Program-made: the position numbers and the translations under genes
The notes under the pieces: model-generated
Databases searched by the model: none
What the model was told of the DNA's origin: nothing
Seen by the model: the letters and a program-made list of their open reading frames with translations, nothing else
Part shown: positions 17,174-26,103 of the stretch, piece by piece
Layout: every line of letters begins with the position of its first letter
Position numbering within the stretch: position 1 is the first letter of the stretch
From: Mobilitalea torta
GTDB taxonomy: Bacteria; Bacillota; Clostridia; Lachnospirales; Lachnospiraceae
Length of the DNA stretch: 64,000 nt
NCBI RefSeq assembly: GCF_050433395.1
Contig: NZ_JBNPXH010000005.1
Span: 282,921-346,920 of the forward strand
Reading direction: 5' to 3'

Positions 17174-18073
17174 TTACTCCGTTGTGAGTTCGTGATCTTT
17201 TAGTGTGACACCGTCCGCGGTTTTCCACTCGGTAAGCCCATTGGCATGGCCACCTACGACAAATGCAACGGCATATGAAGGGCTGCGAAATAAAACATCT
17301 TCCTGCAGAACCCCTTCGTTGCTTATTTTTGCGTTTTCACGCGCCTTTTTTATTCCAATCGGTATGCTTTGTGAGTCAATTCGCTCTATCTGGCTTCCGG
17401 CTAAAACCACAAATCCTTCGCTGGTTTGCTTGCAGGTTGCCTCGATGGTTTTTCCACTTTTATGGCTTTTTCGCTTCAAATACAGCAGTAGATCTGGGAT
17501 GGTGGACTTGCTGTCATCTTTCGCAATAATAGTCGGTGTGGTTAATGGCTCAAAAACTTTATGTCCGAGCGTTCCCATCACAATGCGGGCGTTGTCGACA
17601 AATTCTTCGAGCTCGCTTTCTTTTTCCTCCGTAATGTTACCATGTGTCGGGTCGTTCCCGTTTTTGACTTCATAACGGTTTGCCGCAAGAGCCAAGCCAC
17701 AGAAGCGATTTTCGAGGTAGCTTATCTCTGTCGGTCCAAAAGAATTGTTTGAAGTGGTAAAAACAATAGCCTCTGTCCAATAATCTTTATCTGGATTGCG
17801 CTTGTGTTCCTGCAAGCGGTAAAGCAGCCCTTCGCCATTCTTACGTGCACCCGCTTGACCGACATACACAACAGTGTTGCCGGTCTGGTCGGATGTACCG
17901 AATAAAAAGTAAATGCCGCTTTGCTTCAAGTCGTCGCGTTCTTTGCAGAGGTCTAAAGCCGTGCGTGGAATTTTATACGCAACACCCGTCCAGTTGGCAA
18001 GGGTGCATTTAATGCGACCGGTTGGTTCACCATCCATCAAAAACAGATTAATACTTTTCCCGCGTGTTGACAT
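17174..18073 (-). CDS. GIY-YIG nuclease family protein with DUF4357 domain
   Basis: The protein has 299 residues. Residues about 50-150 carry the GIY-YIG core (SGIYFLFG then VVYVGQAG, Arg in LLYRLQEH, Glu in SYLENRF), a fold that makes single metal-dependent nicks in DNA. The C-terminal part (about 185-295, ATCKQTSEGFVVLAGSQIE to the end) matches the DUF4357 pattern seen fused to GIY-YIG domains or near restriction genes. AGGAGG precedes the ATG. It lies 13 bases after the PLD-family gene, so three putative nucleic-acid-cutting genes sit in a row at the distal end of the operon. Confidence 0.85.
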   Translation of the reverse strand: MSTRGKSINLFLMDGEPTGRIKCTLANWTGVAYKIPRTALDLCKERDDLKQSGIYFLFGTSDQTGNTVVYVGQAGARKNGEGLLYRLQEHKRNPDKDYWTEAIVFTTSNNSFGPTEISYLENRFCGLALAANRYEVKNGNDPTHGNITEEKESELEEFVDNARIVMGTLGHKVFEPLTTPTIIAKDDSKSTIPDLLLYLKRKSHKSGKTIEATCKQTSEGFVVLAGSQIERIDSQSIPIGIKKARENAKISNEGVLQEDVLFRSPSYAVAFVVGGHANGLTEWKTADGVTLKDHELTTE

Positions 18074-18086
18074 TGGTTCTATCCTC

Positions 18087-19412
18087 CTACGACTTTTTCA
18101 GCGGTCGCCATACCATAGTGTCATAAAGTGGTTGGAGCATCGTCATGACACGAACAACCTCAGCGGCAATGCTTTCTTTGCTTCTTAATATCGGGTCGCT
18201 TGGCTTGTAATATTTCATCAAATATGATTCGTATCCATCCGAGTCATTGACCTTAAACCAGTCACAGAAATTTTCGACTGGGTCGATATCAACTCGAAAG
18301 GGTTCGGCCCCATTTTCTATTCGCCATTCAAAGCCGTGTCCCACGAGTTTTCTCATTTCATTTTCAATCTGCGAGCGCTTTTCAAACAGCATCTTAAATT
18401 GATGCTCACTGAGTTTCATGCGGTCTATCGCATCATTTCGAACTGCCAAAAACAGATTTATATCAAAACCGCCACTGTTGATACTGAATTGTAAGCAACC
18501 ATGCTTTTGGAAACCATAAGCATCATCATCGCTTTCGCGTCCGGCGTTAAGCCAGTCAATCTCGTGCGGCAATTTTCCGTACCGAACGCCAATCCAGCCA
18601 ACAGAATGATGGTTGTAAATGTTTGGCTCGACAGTTGAAGTGATGTTTTTCTCTCTCTTATGATGTGCAATACCAAGCCTTCTAATATTAGGGTATATCA
18701 TTTGGTGGACAGCAAGCATTTTTTGTTGAACGCTCAATCTGCGGTGGCGGATTTGGACGTCGTTACTTCGAGCGTTGCGTGAAAAAAATGTTTCGTAGTC
18801 CTCAAAAGAAAAGTAGCTGTTTGACAAATCATAATCATCTTCACCAAATGGATCATCTCTTTTGGAAAAACTAGTAAGCCTGTTTTTTAGATATTGCTGT
18901 GTTTGATTTAACTCATCAAGGGCAGGTTGCAGTTCCTTATAGTAAGTTATTACTTCATCACTGACCGCAGTTGAAAGCCTTTCGCAATATCTAAAAAATT
19001 CACGGACTTTCTCCAATTCTTCTTTGGAGGGTGTTCCGATATAATCAAATTCCATGTTTCGGGTAAAACCGCCCGCCGTTAAATTCGACGAACCATAAAT
19101 GAGTTTATTTTCTACTCCGGACAGCAAGAACACCTTGGCGTGAAAGCTCTGGTCAAGCAAAACCTTTACAGTGCTAATTTCAAATAACTGTTCAAGCAAA
19201 TCTCCCGGTTTGTTGGATGAGAATTGCTCGGATAAATAGAGCAATATATGTTCCTTGGAAAGTTGATATTTCTTCAGGAGTTGACGCACAATTGCAACAC
19301 CTTCGACGGATATAAAAGCTGTAGCTATTTGAATTGATTTAATTGATCCACATGAATACAGTTCTTCAGTCAATGTCAGATCGTTTTCGGTCTTGCCTTT
19401 CCAGTAAAACAT
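18087..19412 (-). CDS. Phospholipase D-superfamily nuclease-like protein
   Basis: The protein has 441 residues. An HKD-type motif is present once (FHAKVFLLSG followed by IYGSSNLTAGG, near residues 90-115), as in single-HKD nucleases of the PLD superfamily that act as dimers. The rest (residues 190-430) is not assigned. Such proteins occur as effectors in several defence systems, including DrmC of DISARM, but the other DISARM hallmarks DrmA and DrmB are absent here. It starts 10 bases after the sbcC stop, so it is translated from the same message. Confidence 0.85.
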   Translation of the reverse strand: MFYWKGKTENDLTLTEELYSCGSIKSIQIATAFISVEGVAIVRQLLKKYQLSKEHILLYLSEQFSSNKPGDLLEQLFEISTVKVLLDQSFHAKVFLLSGVENKLIYGSSNLTAGGFTRNMEFDYIGTPSKEELEKVREFFRYCERLSTAVSDEVITYYKELQPALDELNQTQQYLKNRLTSFSKRDDPFGEDDYDLSNSYFSFEDYETFFSRNARSNDVQIRHRRLSVQQKMLAVHQMIYPNIRRLGIAHHKREKNITSTVEPNIYNHHSVGWIGVRYGKLPHEIDWLNAGRESDDDAYGFQKHGCLQFSINSGGFDINLFLAVRNDAIDRMKLSEHQFKMLFEKRSQIENEMRKLVGHGFEWRIENGAEPFRVDIDPVENFCDWFKVNDSDGYESYLMKYYKPSDPILRSKESIAAEVVRVMTMLQPLYDTMVWRPLKKS

Positions 19413-19422
19413 AGATATCTCC

Positions 19423-22191
19423 TTATCCTACCAGTATTTCAGCTCTGCTACCACCCGTACGGTCTTTGGTCACGACGATTTTGCGACCAATTTTTTCGTC
19501 AAGCCCGGTAACGTGTGATATTATCCCAACAAGGCGATTGGTCTGCGATATGCTCATCAACGCCTGTATTGCTTGTGACAGCTTCGTATCATCTAATGAA
19601 TCGAAGCCCTCATCAACAAACATCGAATCAAGACGTATGCCTCCAGCATTGTTCTGTATTTCATCCGAAAGGCCAAGTGCAAGCGACAGAGAGGCGATGA
19701 ACGACTCACCACCTGAGAGCGTTTTTGCATCGCGTTCCGTACCATTGTAATGGTCGATAACATTCAAGTCTAAGCCACTTTGTCCCTGCTTTCCGCTTAC
19801 ATCCCGACGCTTTAACTCGAACTGGCTGTTTGACATCTGCAGCAGTCGAATATTCGCCCGTGCGATTATCCTATCGAAGTATGCAGCTTGAATATAGGTT
19901 TCCAGTTTAATTTTTTCCTTGCCGCTAATATCTCCGTTTGCAGTGTCGGAGATTTCTTTCAACCACTTGTAACGAACTTCGAGCTCCGTGATGGTTTTAG
20001 CCGTTTTGCTAATGGCGTTCAATGCAGTCTGGTTGGCTGACTTTCGTGTGCCGACAACACGGCTGCTTTCGCTCAATCCACGTTGTGTACTTTCGGCAAC
20101 GCCTTTTTCTTGTTTTAGCGCATCCAAATCCAAAGGTTGCGAATCACCAAGATGTGCTTGTAATGTCTGTATCTCTGTCGCCGTGCCATCCGTTTTATTT
20201 TTTTCTGTATCAAATGCGGTCTGGGCGGTTTGAAGGGCATCTTCGTAGCCTTTCTTTTTGGTGCTGAGAGCGGAGATTTCCGATTTTGCTTCTGCCTCAT
20301 TCTTAAATTTGAGTTCCGCCGCCTGCTTATCCCTTGTTTTGCTGCCGGCATCAATCTGCGTGGTCAGTGCAGCGACTTGTTCTTTTGACTTACCAAGAGC
20401 TTCGCCGACTTTAATAAGGTTACTCTCAGAAGTAGGTATAGCTTCGTCAAGTACCTTTTTTCGAGCTATTCTTTGCTCTTGCTCGGCGAGTTGCTTACTG
20501 ATTCCCGCAAGTCCTGTTTTGACCTCAGTCAACGCACTCTCCAAAACCGACGGGATATTATCGAACAAGGTGTCTCCCAATAGCGTCAATGCAGCGGTAT
20601 TGATTTCGTCTTGCCTAGTACCACTTTGCCCGTTTAAGTTGCTCGCCACTCCACTAGCGGTAGTCATTTCTGATTCTGCAGCCTCGGCGGCTTTTTTTGC
20701 CTTATCAAGTTCCGCCTTTGTAGGCGCCTTAACAGATAAAACCGCAGGAACAGGATGCTCGGTAGAACCGCAGACCGGGCAGGGCTGTCCATCTTTCAGT
20801 TCAACTGCCAATATCCCCGCTTGCTCATCTAGATACGCCTTGTTCAGAGTTTCATATCCATATCGCTTAGTCTTTGCAATTGTAGACTTTTCGCTGTAAT
20901 CGTCTTGTGCCACTTTGAGTTCAGAAAGCAGTCTGCTATAACCTTCGAGCAAAGCGGTTAACGAACCAAGACTGCTTTGCCTTGTGGTCAGCTTTCCTTG
21001 TTGACTACGTAATGTTTCGGCTTTGACTTCGGCATCCGCTAAAGACTTGAGCTCCTCTTTTGCGGTCTCAAGCGCAGCTGTATCGGAGGATTGTTTCTTT
21101 TGTAAGTCTTCAGCTCTTTGCTTTTCGACAGATAACTTCTCCTCGTTTAACTTTATCGAATCGATAAGAGTTTGCAGTTCCTGATATTTAGTCAACGACC
21201 GCTCTATTTCAGAAATTTGAGTTTTTAGGGACTCGTATTCAGTCTGTTTACCTTTTTCTGCATTCAAAGTAGATTCCGCTTCATTCAGAGCCACCATTTC
21301 AGATGGGAGACGGTCTTCCGCTACTTTTAAAGCGTCACGCGCTTTCTTATCCTGCTCAGCTTGTCCGACCCTCTGGTTTATTTCAGCCAATTTGACGCCG
21401 ACTGCATCCAACAATTTCTCATTTGCAGAGAATGATTCATCGTCGGCAGAAATAATCTGTGTAAGCCATTCGATGACGTCACCCGCCAATAATATCCCCG
21501 ACTTGGCATCGGAGAGTTTTTGCGTATCTTCGTTATCGTTTGCATCTACTTGGATGTTTCCGAGGCTATAATCATAGCCGCGTCGTTGTTCTTTGATTTC
21601 GGAAACCAGTCCATTCGCATCTTTTTTAACTCGGTCTTGAAAGGTTTTGTAGGCGTCCGTATAAAAAATCTTACGGAATATCTCAATTCGGTCTTCGGTG
21701 CTGGCGTTAAGGACTTTTAGAAATTCACCCTGTGCTATCATCGCAATCTGGACAAACTGCTCACGGTTGATACCGAGTATTTCCTCGACCTTGGTGTTGA
21801 CCTCTCTAAGCTTCGTCACAATACGGTCGTCCGGCAGGTGCAGTTCGGCGTCAGCTTTTTCCTCTGTTGTGCCTTCACCACGTTGCTTTGCCCTTACATA
21901 GGTCGGATTTCGTTTGATTAAGTAGACCTTGTCATGGTATTGAAACGAAAACTCAACGTAAGTTTCCGCATTCTCTTGAGCGTACTTGCTGCGTAGCATC
22001 TCTGCTTTCCTGTTATCTCCACTCGTTTCTCCATAAAGAGCGAAGGTGATGGCGTCGAATATCGTCGTTTTCCCCGCACCAGTATCACCGGTGATGAGGT
22101 ATAGCCCTTCATTACCAAGCGTTTCAAAATCAACAGTCTGTTTGCCTGCATAACAACCAAAGGCAGACATCGTTAGTTTGAGAGGTCTCAT
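19423..22191 (-). CDS. sbcC: SbcC/Rad50-type ATPase in defence operon
   Basis: The protein has 922 residues. It has the Walker A motif GDTGAGKTTIFDAI near residue 30, two long coiled-coil arms around a zinc hook GQPCPVCG near residue 470, and a C-terminal ABC signature (LSGGESF) with Walker B (MFVDEGFDSLD). With SbcD it forms an Mre11-Rad50 complex that opens DNA ends, hairpins and protein-blocked ends. The ATG at 22191 overlaps the sbcD stop (ATGA), so an in-frame codon further upstream was not chosen. Length and layout are complete. The gene lies between a Res-like helicase and a PLD protein, which points to a restriction-linked DNA degradation role rather than general repair. Confidence 0.93.
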   Translation of the reverse strand: MRPLKLTMSAFGCYAGKQTVDFETLGNEGLYLITGDTGAGKTTIFDAITFALYGETSGDNRKAEMLRSKYAQENAETYVEFSFQYHDKVYLIKRNPTYVRAKQRGEGTTEEKADAELHLPDDRIVTKLREVNTKVEEILGINREQFVQIAMIAQGEFLKVLNASTEDRIEIFRKIFYTDAYKTFQDRVKKDANGLVSEIKEQRRGYDYSLGNIQVDANDNEDTQKLSDAKSGILLAGDVIEWLTQIISADDESFSANEKLLDAVGVKLAEINQRVGQAEQDKKARDALKVAEDRLPSEMVALNEAESTLNAEKGKQTEYESLKTQISEIERSLTKYQELQTLIDSIKLNEEKLSVEKQRAEDLQKKQSSDTAALETAKEELKSLADAEVKAETLRSQQGKLTTRQSSLGSLTALLEGYSRLLSELKVAQDDYSEKSTIAKTKRYGYETLNKAYLDEQAGILAVELKDGQPCPVCGSTEHPVPAVLSVKAPTKAELDKAKKAAEAAESEMTTASGVASNLNGQSGTRQDEINTAALTLLGDTLFDNIPSVLESALTEVKTGLAGISKQLAEQEQRIARKKVLDEAIPTSESNLIKVGEALGKSKEQVAALTTQIDAGSKTRDKQAAELKFKNEAEAKSEISALSTKKKGYEDALQTAQTAFDTEKNKTDGTATEIQTLQAHLGDSQPLDLDALKQEKGVAESTQRGLSESSRVVGTRKSANQTALNAISKTAKTITELEVRYKWLKEISDTANGDISGKEKIKLETYIQAAYFDRIIARANIRLLQMSNSQFELKRRDVSGKQGQSGLDLNVIDHYNGTERDAKTLSGGESFIASLSLALGLSDEIQNNAGGIRLDSMFVDEGFDSLDDTKLSQAIQALMSISQTNRLVGIISHVTGLDEKIGRKIVVTKDRTGGSRAEILVG

Positions 22192-23330
22192 GTGTTGGCT
22201 ACCTTCTCCCAAATTTCGTTGAACAAGTTTGTTACATATTTTGATTGCTCTTCGCTCATCGGCTGCCCGTTCTGCATTTCGAACAGTTCTCCGAATAGCT
22301 GAGATGGTGCTTTCTTTTCAGCGGACACTACGGTTTCAAGAGAACTCGCTGCCTGCGTGCGTCTGTTGTCGTACTCCAAGCGCATCAAATTAGGATAGAC
22401 GTTTCGTAGTTTTGCCATTGCATCCGGCTCGTCATGCTCATCTGTCAATACAATATGAATATAGTCCTCTGTGTTTGTACCCCGGTAGCTGTTGCGGTTC
22501 ATAATTTCGTTGTATGTGCCACGAACTTCACGCATATCACGGAGCGGTACAAGTGGCAATTCAGCGATTATTATTTCACCCTTGCCATCCATATCAACGA
22601 CTGTCACAGATTTTGTATGGCTTGCTTCCGAAAACGAATACTTAAGCGGGGTACCGCTGTAACGAAGGGTTTCTCGGCCAATCTGCTGTGGACGGTGGAT
22701 ATGCCCCAAGGCAACGTAATCAAACTCATCAAAAACCGATCCGTCTACATTTTCCGAACCGCCGACAGAGATATCCTCGGATTCACATGTGATTGCCCCG
22801 GTAACAAACTGGTGGGCAATCAGCACATTTCGTGTTGAGGCATCAAGATTCGCATTGCTCAAAGCTGCGGATATGGCATCCGAGTATGTAATTACGTCCC
22901 TATCAGGAAAGTGCCTGCGGACAAGGGATGGTTTTAGGTACGGAAGCATCCAGATATTAATGTCACCGTACTCATCGGAAAGAGTTACAGGAGCTATTTT
23001 TCCATTATACGACTGTACGATATGAACGCTGCTGTTTTTCAGCAGTTCCGCGCCGAACGCTACGCGCTCCGCATTGTCATGGTTGCCAGAAACAATAAAT
23101 ACTGCAATCCCAAGTTCGTTGAGCCACACAAGAAATCTGTCCAGTAGCTGAACAGCCTCCACGATGGGCATGGATTTGTCGTAGACATCACCCGCTATAA
23201 GGACGACGTCCGGTTTATGCTCTTTGGCAAGCACAACAATTTTCTGCAGGATGTCCCACTGGTCTTCCAGCATGGAAAACTCATTGACACGCTTACCGAG
23301 GTGCAGGTCGGATAAGTGGAAAAATTTCAT
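22188..23330 (-). CDS. sbcD: SbcD/Mre11-type nuclease subunit in defence operon
   Basis: The protein has 380 residues. The calcineurin-like phosphoesterase motifs are all visible: HLSDLHLGKR (residue 6), AGDVYD (near 47), SGNHDN (near 81), and later GHIHRP (near 211), which bind two Mn ions. It cuts DNA as the nuclease half of the SbcCD complex. GGAGG precedes the ATG, its end overlaps sbcC, and it starts 25 bases after the Res-like gene. Whether the genome has a second, housekeeping sbcCD cannot be seen from this window. Confidence 0.93.
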   Translation of the reverse strand: MKFFHLSDLHLGKRVNEFSMLEDQWDILQKIVVLAKEHKPDVVLIAGDVYDKSMPIVEAVQLLDRFLVWLNELGIAVFIVSGNHDNAERVAFGAELLKNSSVHIVQSYNGKIAPVTLSDEYGDINIWMLPYLKPSLVRRHFPDRDVITYSDAISAALSNANLDASTRNVLIAHQFVTGAITCESEDISVGGSENVDGSVFDEFDYVALGHIHRPQQIGRETLRYSGTPLKYSFSEASHTKSVTVVDMDGKGEIIIAELPLVPLRDMREVRGTYNEIMNRNSYRGTNTEDYIHIVLTDEHDEPDAMAKLRNVYPNLMRLEYDNRRTQAASSLETVVSAEKKAPSQLFGELFEMQNGQPMSEEQSKYVTNLFNEIWEKVANT

Positions 23331-23355
23331 GTGGCAGCTCCCTCCTTAGAAGCGT

Positions 23356-26103
23356 TTATTCTATCGTTAACTGTTCGTGCAAAGCTTGTTTTGCGAGATA
23401 AGTAAAACTTGACTGCGGTCGGATTTCCTCATGAGAAACAAGAACATACTTCCATGGTTTACCGCCGTTTTCGGCGTTAAATTCGCTTGCAGCACGGCAA
23501 TATTCTTCTGCCGCTTCCTGCTTTTCGAGAACGTCCGCGTCTCGCATCTTGTTGCTTGCTTTCGGCTCACACATATAAATTGTGTCGGCGGTCTCGACGA
23601 TAAAATCTGGCTCATAGCGGTTTGCACCGCCTTGTCCCCAGTAAATATTGAACTGGCGCGGTGCGGGACGCAGCCACCGTAATACGGCCTTGTCATTTTC
23701 GAGTACCACGGCAAAGGTACGCTCCGTGTCACTGTCAAACTTGTACAGTGTATGCCCGGCCTTTCTGAATCCGCTAAATATCTTGGACTTTACATCTGAA
23801 GCCACCATCGGCGCTCGCAGGTCGTATATCTCATCCGTCTTGAATTTCCCACCGAAACTTGGCTCAATACGCGTGAACGGGCGCATATTTGCCGCCTTAT
23901 AACTAACTTCCTCTTTATAAAAATGCTCATTCATCTGCACATAGATAATTTCTGCAATGGTACGCTGGCGGTCACGCATGACTTTTTCCGTTTCGCCATC
24001 ATTCAAGTACGACAAAAAGTGCCGCTTGGCGTCCGCGATAAGCGAATAAATAAGATCAGAGCAAGTTGCGTAGTCGACGTTATCGTGGACAATGATATGC
24101 CGGACAATCTCATTTTCTACTGTGTCGACTTTTGAAAAGGCAACCGTCCCCGTTTCCAACGTAAAGGTTTCGCCGCCGTCCTGCAACTCCGTACCGAGGA
24201 GCGTGTCGTCTGACGGATGCCAGTTCATATTGCGAGTATCAAGCGTAAAGTCATAAAATCCACGCTTGACCTCGGTGTGGGGCTGAATAACTGACTGCGG
24301 AATAGGAATGACGTTTTCTGTGAGTGCTTGAGCGCATGTTTCGATAGCGACCTCAACAACTGCCGCCAAATCTTCCTTTTTTAAGCCGAGTTCAGGAAGT
24401 TGTTGCATGGCTTGCGAGACAATACTGCTGTGAACCAGTTTGCGCATATGTTCGTCGTTAATTGCGTTGATATTGTGAACCTGTCTGTTAATCTCGACTA
24501 CTGTTCTGGCCGCTATGCCTTGGACGACACTTGCGATGAGCATTGTCTGATCGGGTGTTTTATTGGCTTTGTATTCAGCGGTTGCCGTTTCGCGCAGTGT
24601 GAACGCCAACTGCTGTGTAAAACTCTCACCGGAAGTCAATGCGTCATAGACTGTCGGTAGAGGCACTGTTTCGCGCCCTTCGTCGTTTTCGGGAATTTCC
24701 TGTTCCTCAATGTAGTAAACTTTTCGTACAAGAGAGTTAGGGTCACGGGCTAAGTCTACAATCGCCTGATAGCGGTCATGGCTAACGATTGAAAGCCTGT
24801 CGACCTCATCTACGCCAGCCCTCTGACCATATGGCAGCCGCAAGCCGCGTCCAATGGTCTGTTCAGTAAGTGTTTCAGATGCCGAAGCGCGTAGTGGGAT
24901 GATGGTATAAAGGTTCGTTACATCCCATCCCTCTTTAAGCATATTGACATGAATGACGATCTCAATTACATTAGTGGTCAGTTCCAGCGACAGCAATAAT
25001 TCTATGTTTTCGTCTTTTTCCGCACCACGCTGTGCCGAGTTGATTTCCAACACCTTATCTTTGTAATAGCCTCGAAAGAAAGCATCTGATGTGAGATATT
25101 CACGTATCTCACGAGAGTGATTCGTGTCTTTGGCAACCACAAGCACAAAAGGTTTGACGATGGGCTTTCCATGGGCGCGTGCGTACACATCCAGTCTACT
25201 TTTGGTTTCCTCGTGCAGACGTATGCCGTCGTTGAGTTTCTCACGATCAAGTTGCTGTGGGGTGTACTCCTCGGGGTGAAAGTCCCGCCGGGTAAATACT
25301 GCGGGTACTTTGACATATAAGCCGTCGTTCAGCGCGTGAGCAAGGGAATACTCATATACCACATTTTTGAAATCGATCTTCCGTGCACCCTTTTGAATTT
25401 GGGGCGTGGCCGTAAGTTCCACACCAAGAACGGGCTGGAGCTCGTTAATAGTGTCAAACCCTCTGTCGGCGTGGTAGTGGTGGCTTTCGTCCATAAAGAT
25501 GCAGAGATCCGGCAATGATTGTAAGTACGAGAAATAGGACTGCCCAAGAACCTCCTGCAAGCGGCGCATACGGCCGCTTTCGGAGTTCAGCTTGCTGATA
25601 TTAAAAACGTTGATGGTAACACCGCTATCAAACATCGATGTCTGACGGAACTCCTCGTAATTGTCACCGTCAATGATGCGCGGCGCATTTACGAATTTAT
25701 CCAATCCACGAAACACATACTTTTCATTGTTTGGGTTGCCAAGGTCGTTTTTGAGCTTTTTATAAATCGTGAGGTTGGGTGCCATTACGAAGAAATTGTT
25801 AATACCTTTCTCATAGTGCAGATAGGCAATCATCGCGCCCATCAGTCGAGTTTTGCCTATGCCCGTGGCAAGAGCAAAACACACAGACGGAAAATCCCGC
25901 TCAAAACTTGTGAGAGTCGGGAACAGTTCACGAATTTTAACAAGTTCCTCATCTAGGTTTGGTGTTTTCGAGAGGGAGAGTATATCCACAATCCGTGCAA
26001 ACCGCTCCAAGCTCTCCTTTTGAGGGAGCCGGAGGGCAAGGCGGTTGTCAATGTATTTTGAGTTATAAGAGTACGATTTTGCCGAATAAGGTTCTCTAAG
26101 CAT
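23356..26103 (-). CDS. res: Type III restriction Res-like helicase/endonuclease
   Basis: The protein has 915 residues. It is a superfamily 2 helicase with Walker A ALATGIGKTRLMGA (near residue 80), a DESHH Walker B box (near 205), TATP motif, and a C-terminal QTIGRGLRLPYG motif VI (near 420). The C-terminal end has a PD-(D/E)XK-like pattern (EPDFIVET then CEPKAS, near 850-870), as in type III Res subunits. Together with the adjacent methyltransferase it would translocate on DNA and cut unmodified target. The start overlaps the methyltransferase gene by eight bases. The canonical DEAD/H box is replaced by DESH, seen in some Res proteins. Confidence 0.88.
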   Translation of the reverse strand: MLREPYSAKSYSYNSKYIDNRLALRLPQKESLERFARIVDILSLSKTPNLDEELVKIRELFPTLTSFERDFPSVCFALATGIGKTRLMGAMIAYLHYEKGINNFFVMAPNLTIYKKLKNDLGNPNNEKYVFRGLDKFVNAPRIIDGDNYEEFRQTSMFDSGVTINVFNISKLNSESGRMRRLQEVLGQSYFSYLQSLPDLCIFMDESHHYHADRGFDTINELQPVLGVELTATPQIQKGARKIDFKNVVYEYSLAHALNDGLYVKVPAVFTRRDFHPEEYTPQQLDREKLNDGIRLHEETKSRLDVYARAHGKPIVKPFVLVVAKDTNHSREIREYLTSDAFFRGYYKDKVLEINSAQRGAEKDENIELLLSLELTTNVIEIVIHVNMLKEGWDVTNLYTIIPLRASASETLTEQTIGRGLRLPYGQRAGVDEVDRLSIVSHDRYQAIVDLARDPNSLVRKVYYIEEQEIPENDEGRETVPLPTVYDALTSGESFTQQLAFTLRETATAEYKANKTPDQTMLIASVVQGIAARTVVEINRQVHNINAINDEHMRKLVHSSIVSQAMQQLPELGLKKEDLAAVVEVAIETCAQALTENVIPIPQSVIQPHTEVKRGFYDFTLDTRNMNWHPSDDTLLGTELQDGGETFTLETGTVAFSKVDTVENEIVRHIIVHDNVDYATCSDLIYSLIADAKRHFLSYLNDGETEKVMRDRQRTIAEIIYVQMNEHFYKEEVSYKAANMRPFTRIEPSFGGKFKTDEIYDLRAPMVASDVKSKIFSGFRKAGHTLYKFDSDTERTFAVVLENDKAVLRWLRPAPRQFNIYWGQGGANRYEPDFIVETADTIYMCEPKASNKMRDADVLEKQEAAEEYCRAASEFNAENGGKPWKYVLVSHEEIRPQSSFTYLAKQALHEQLTIE

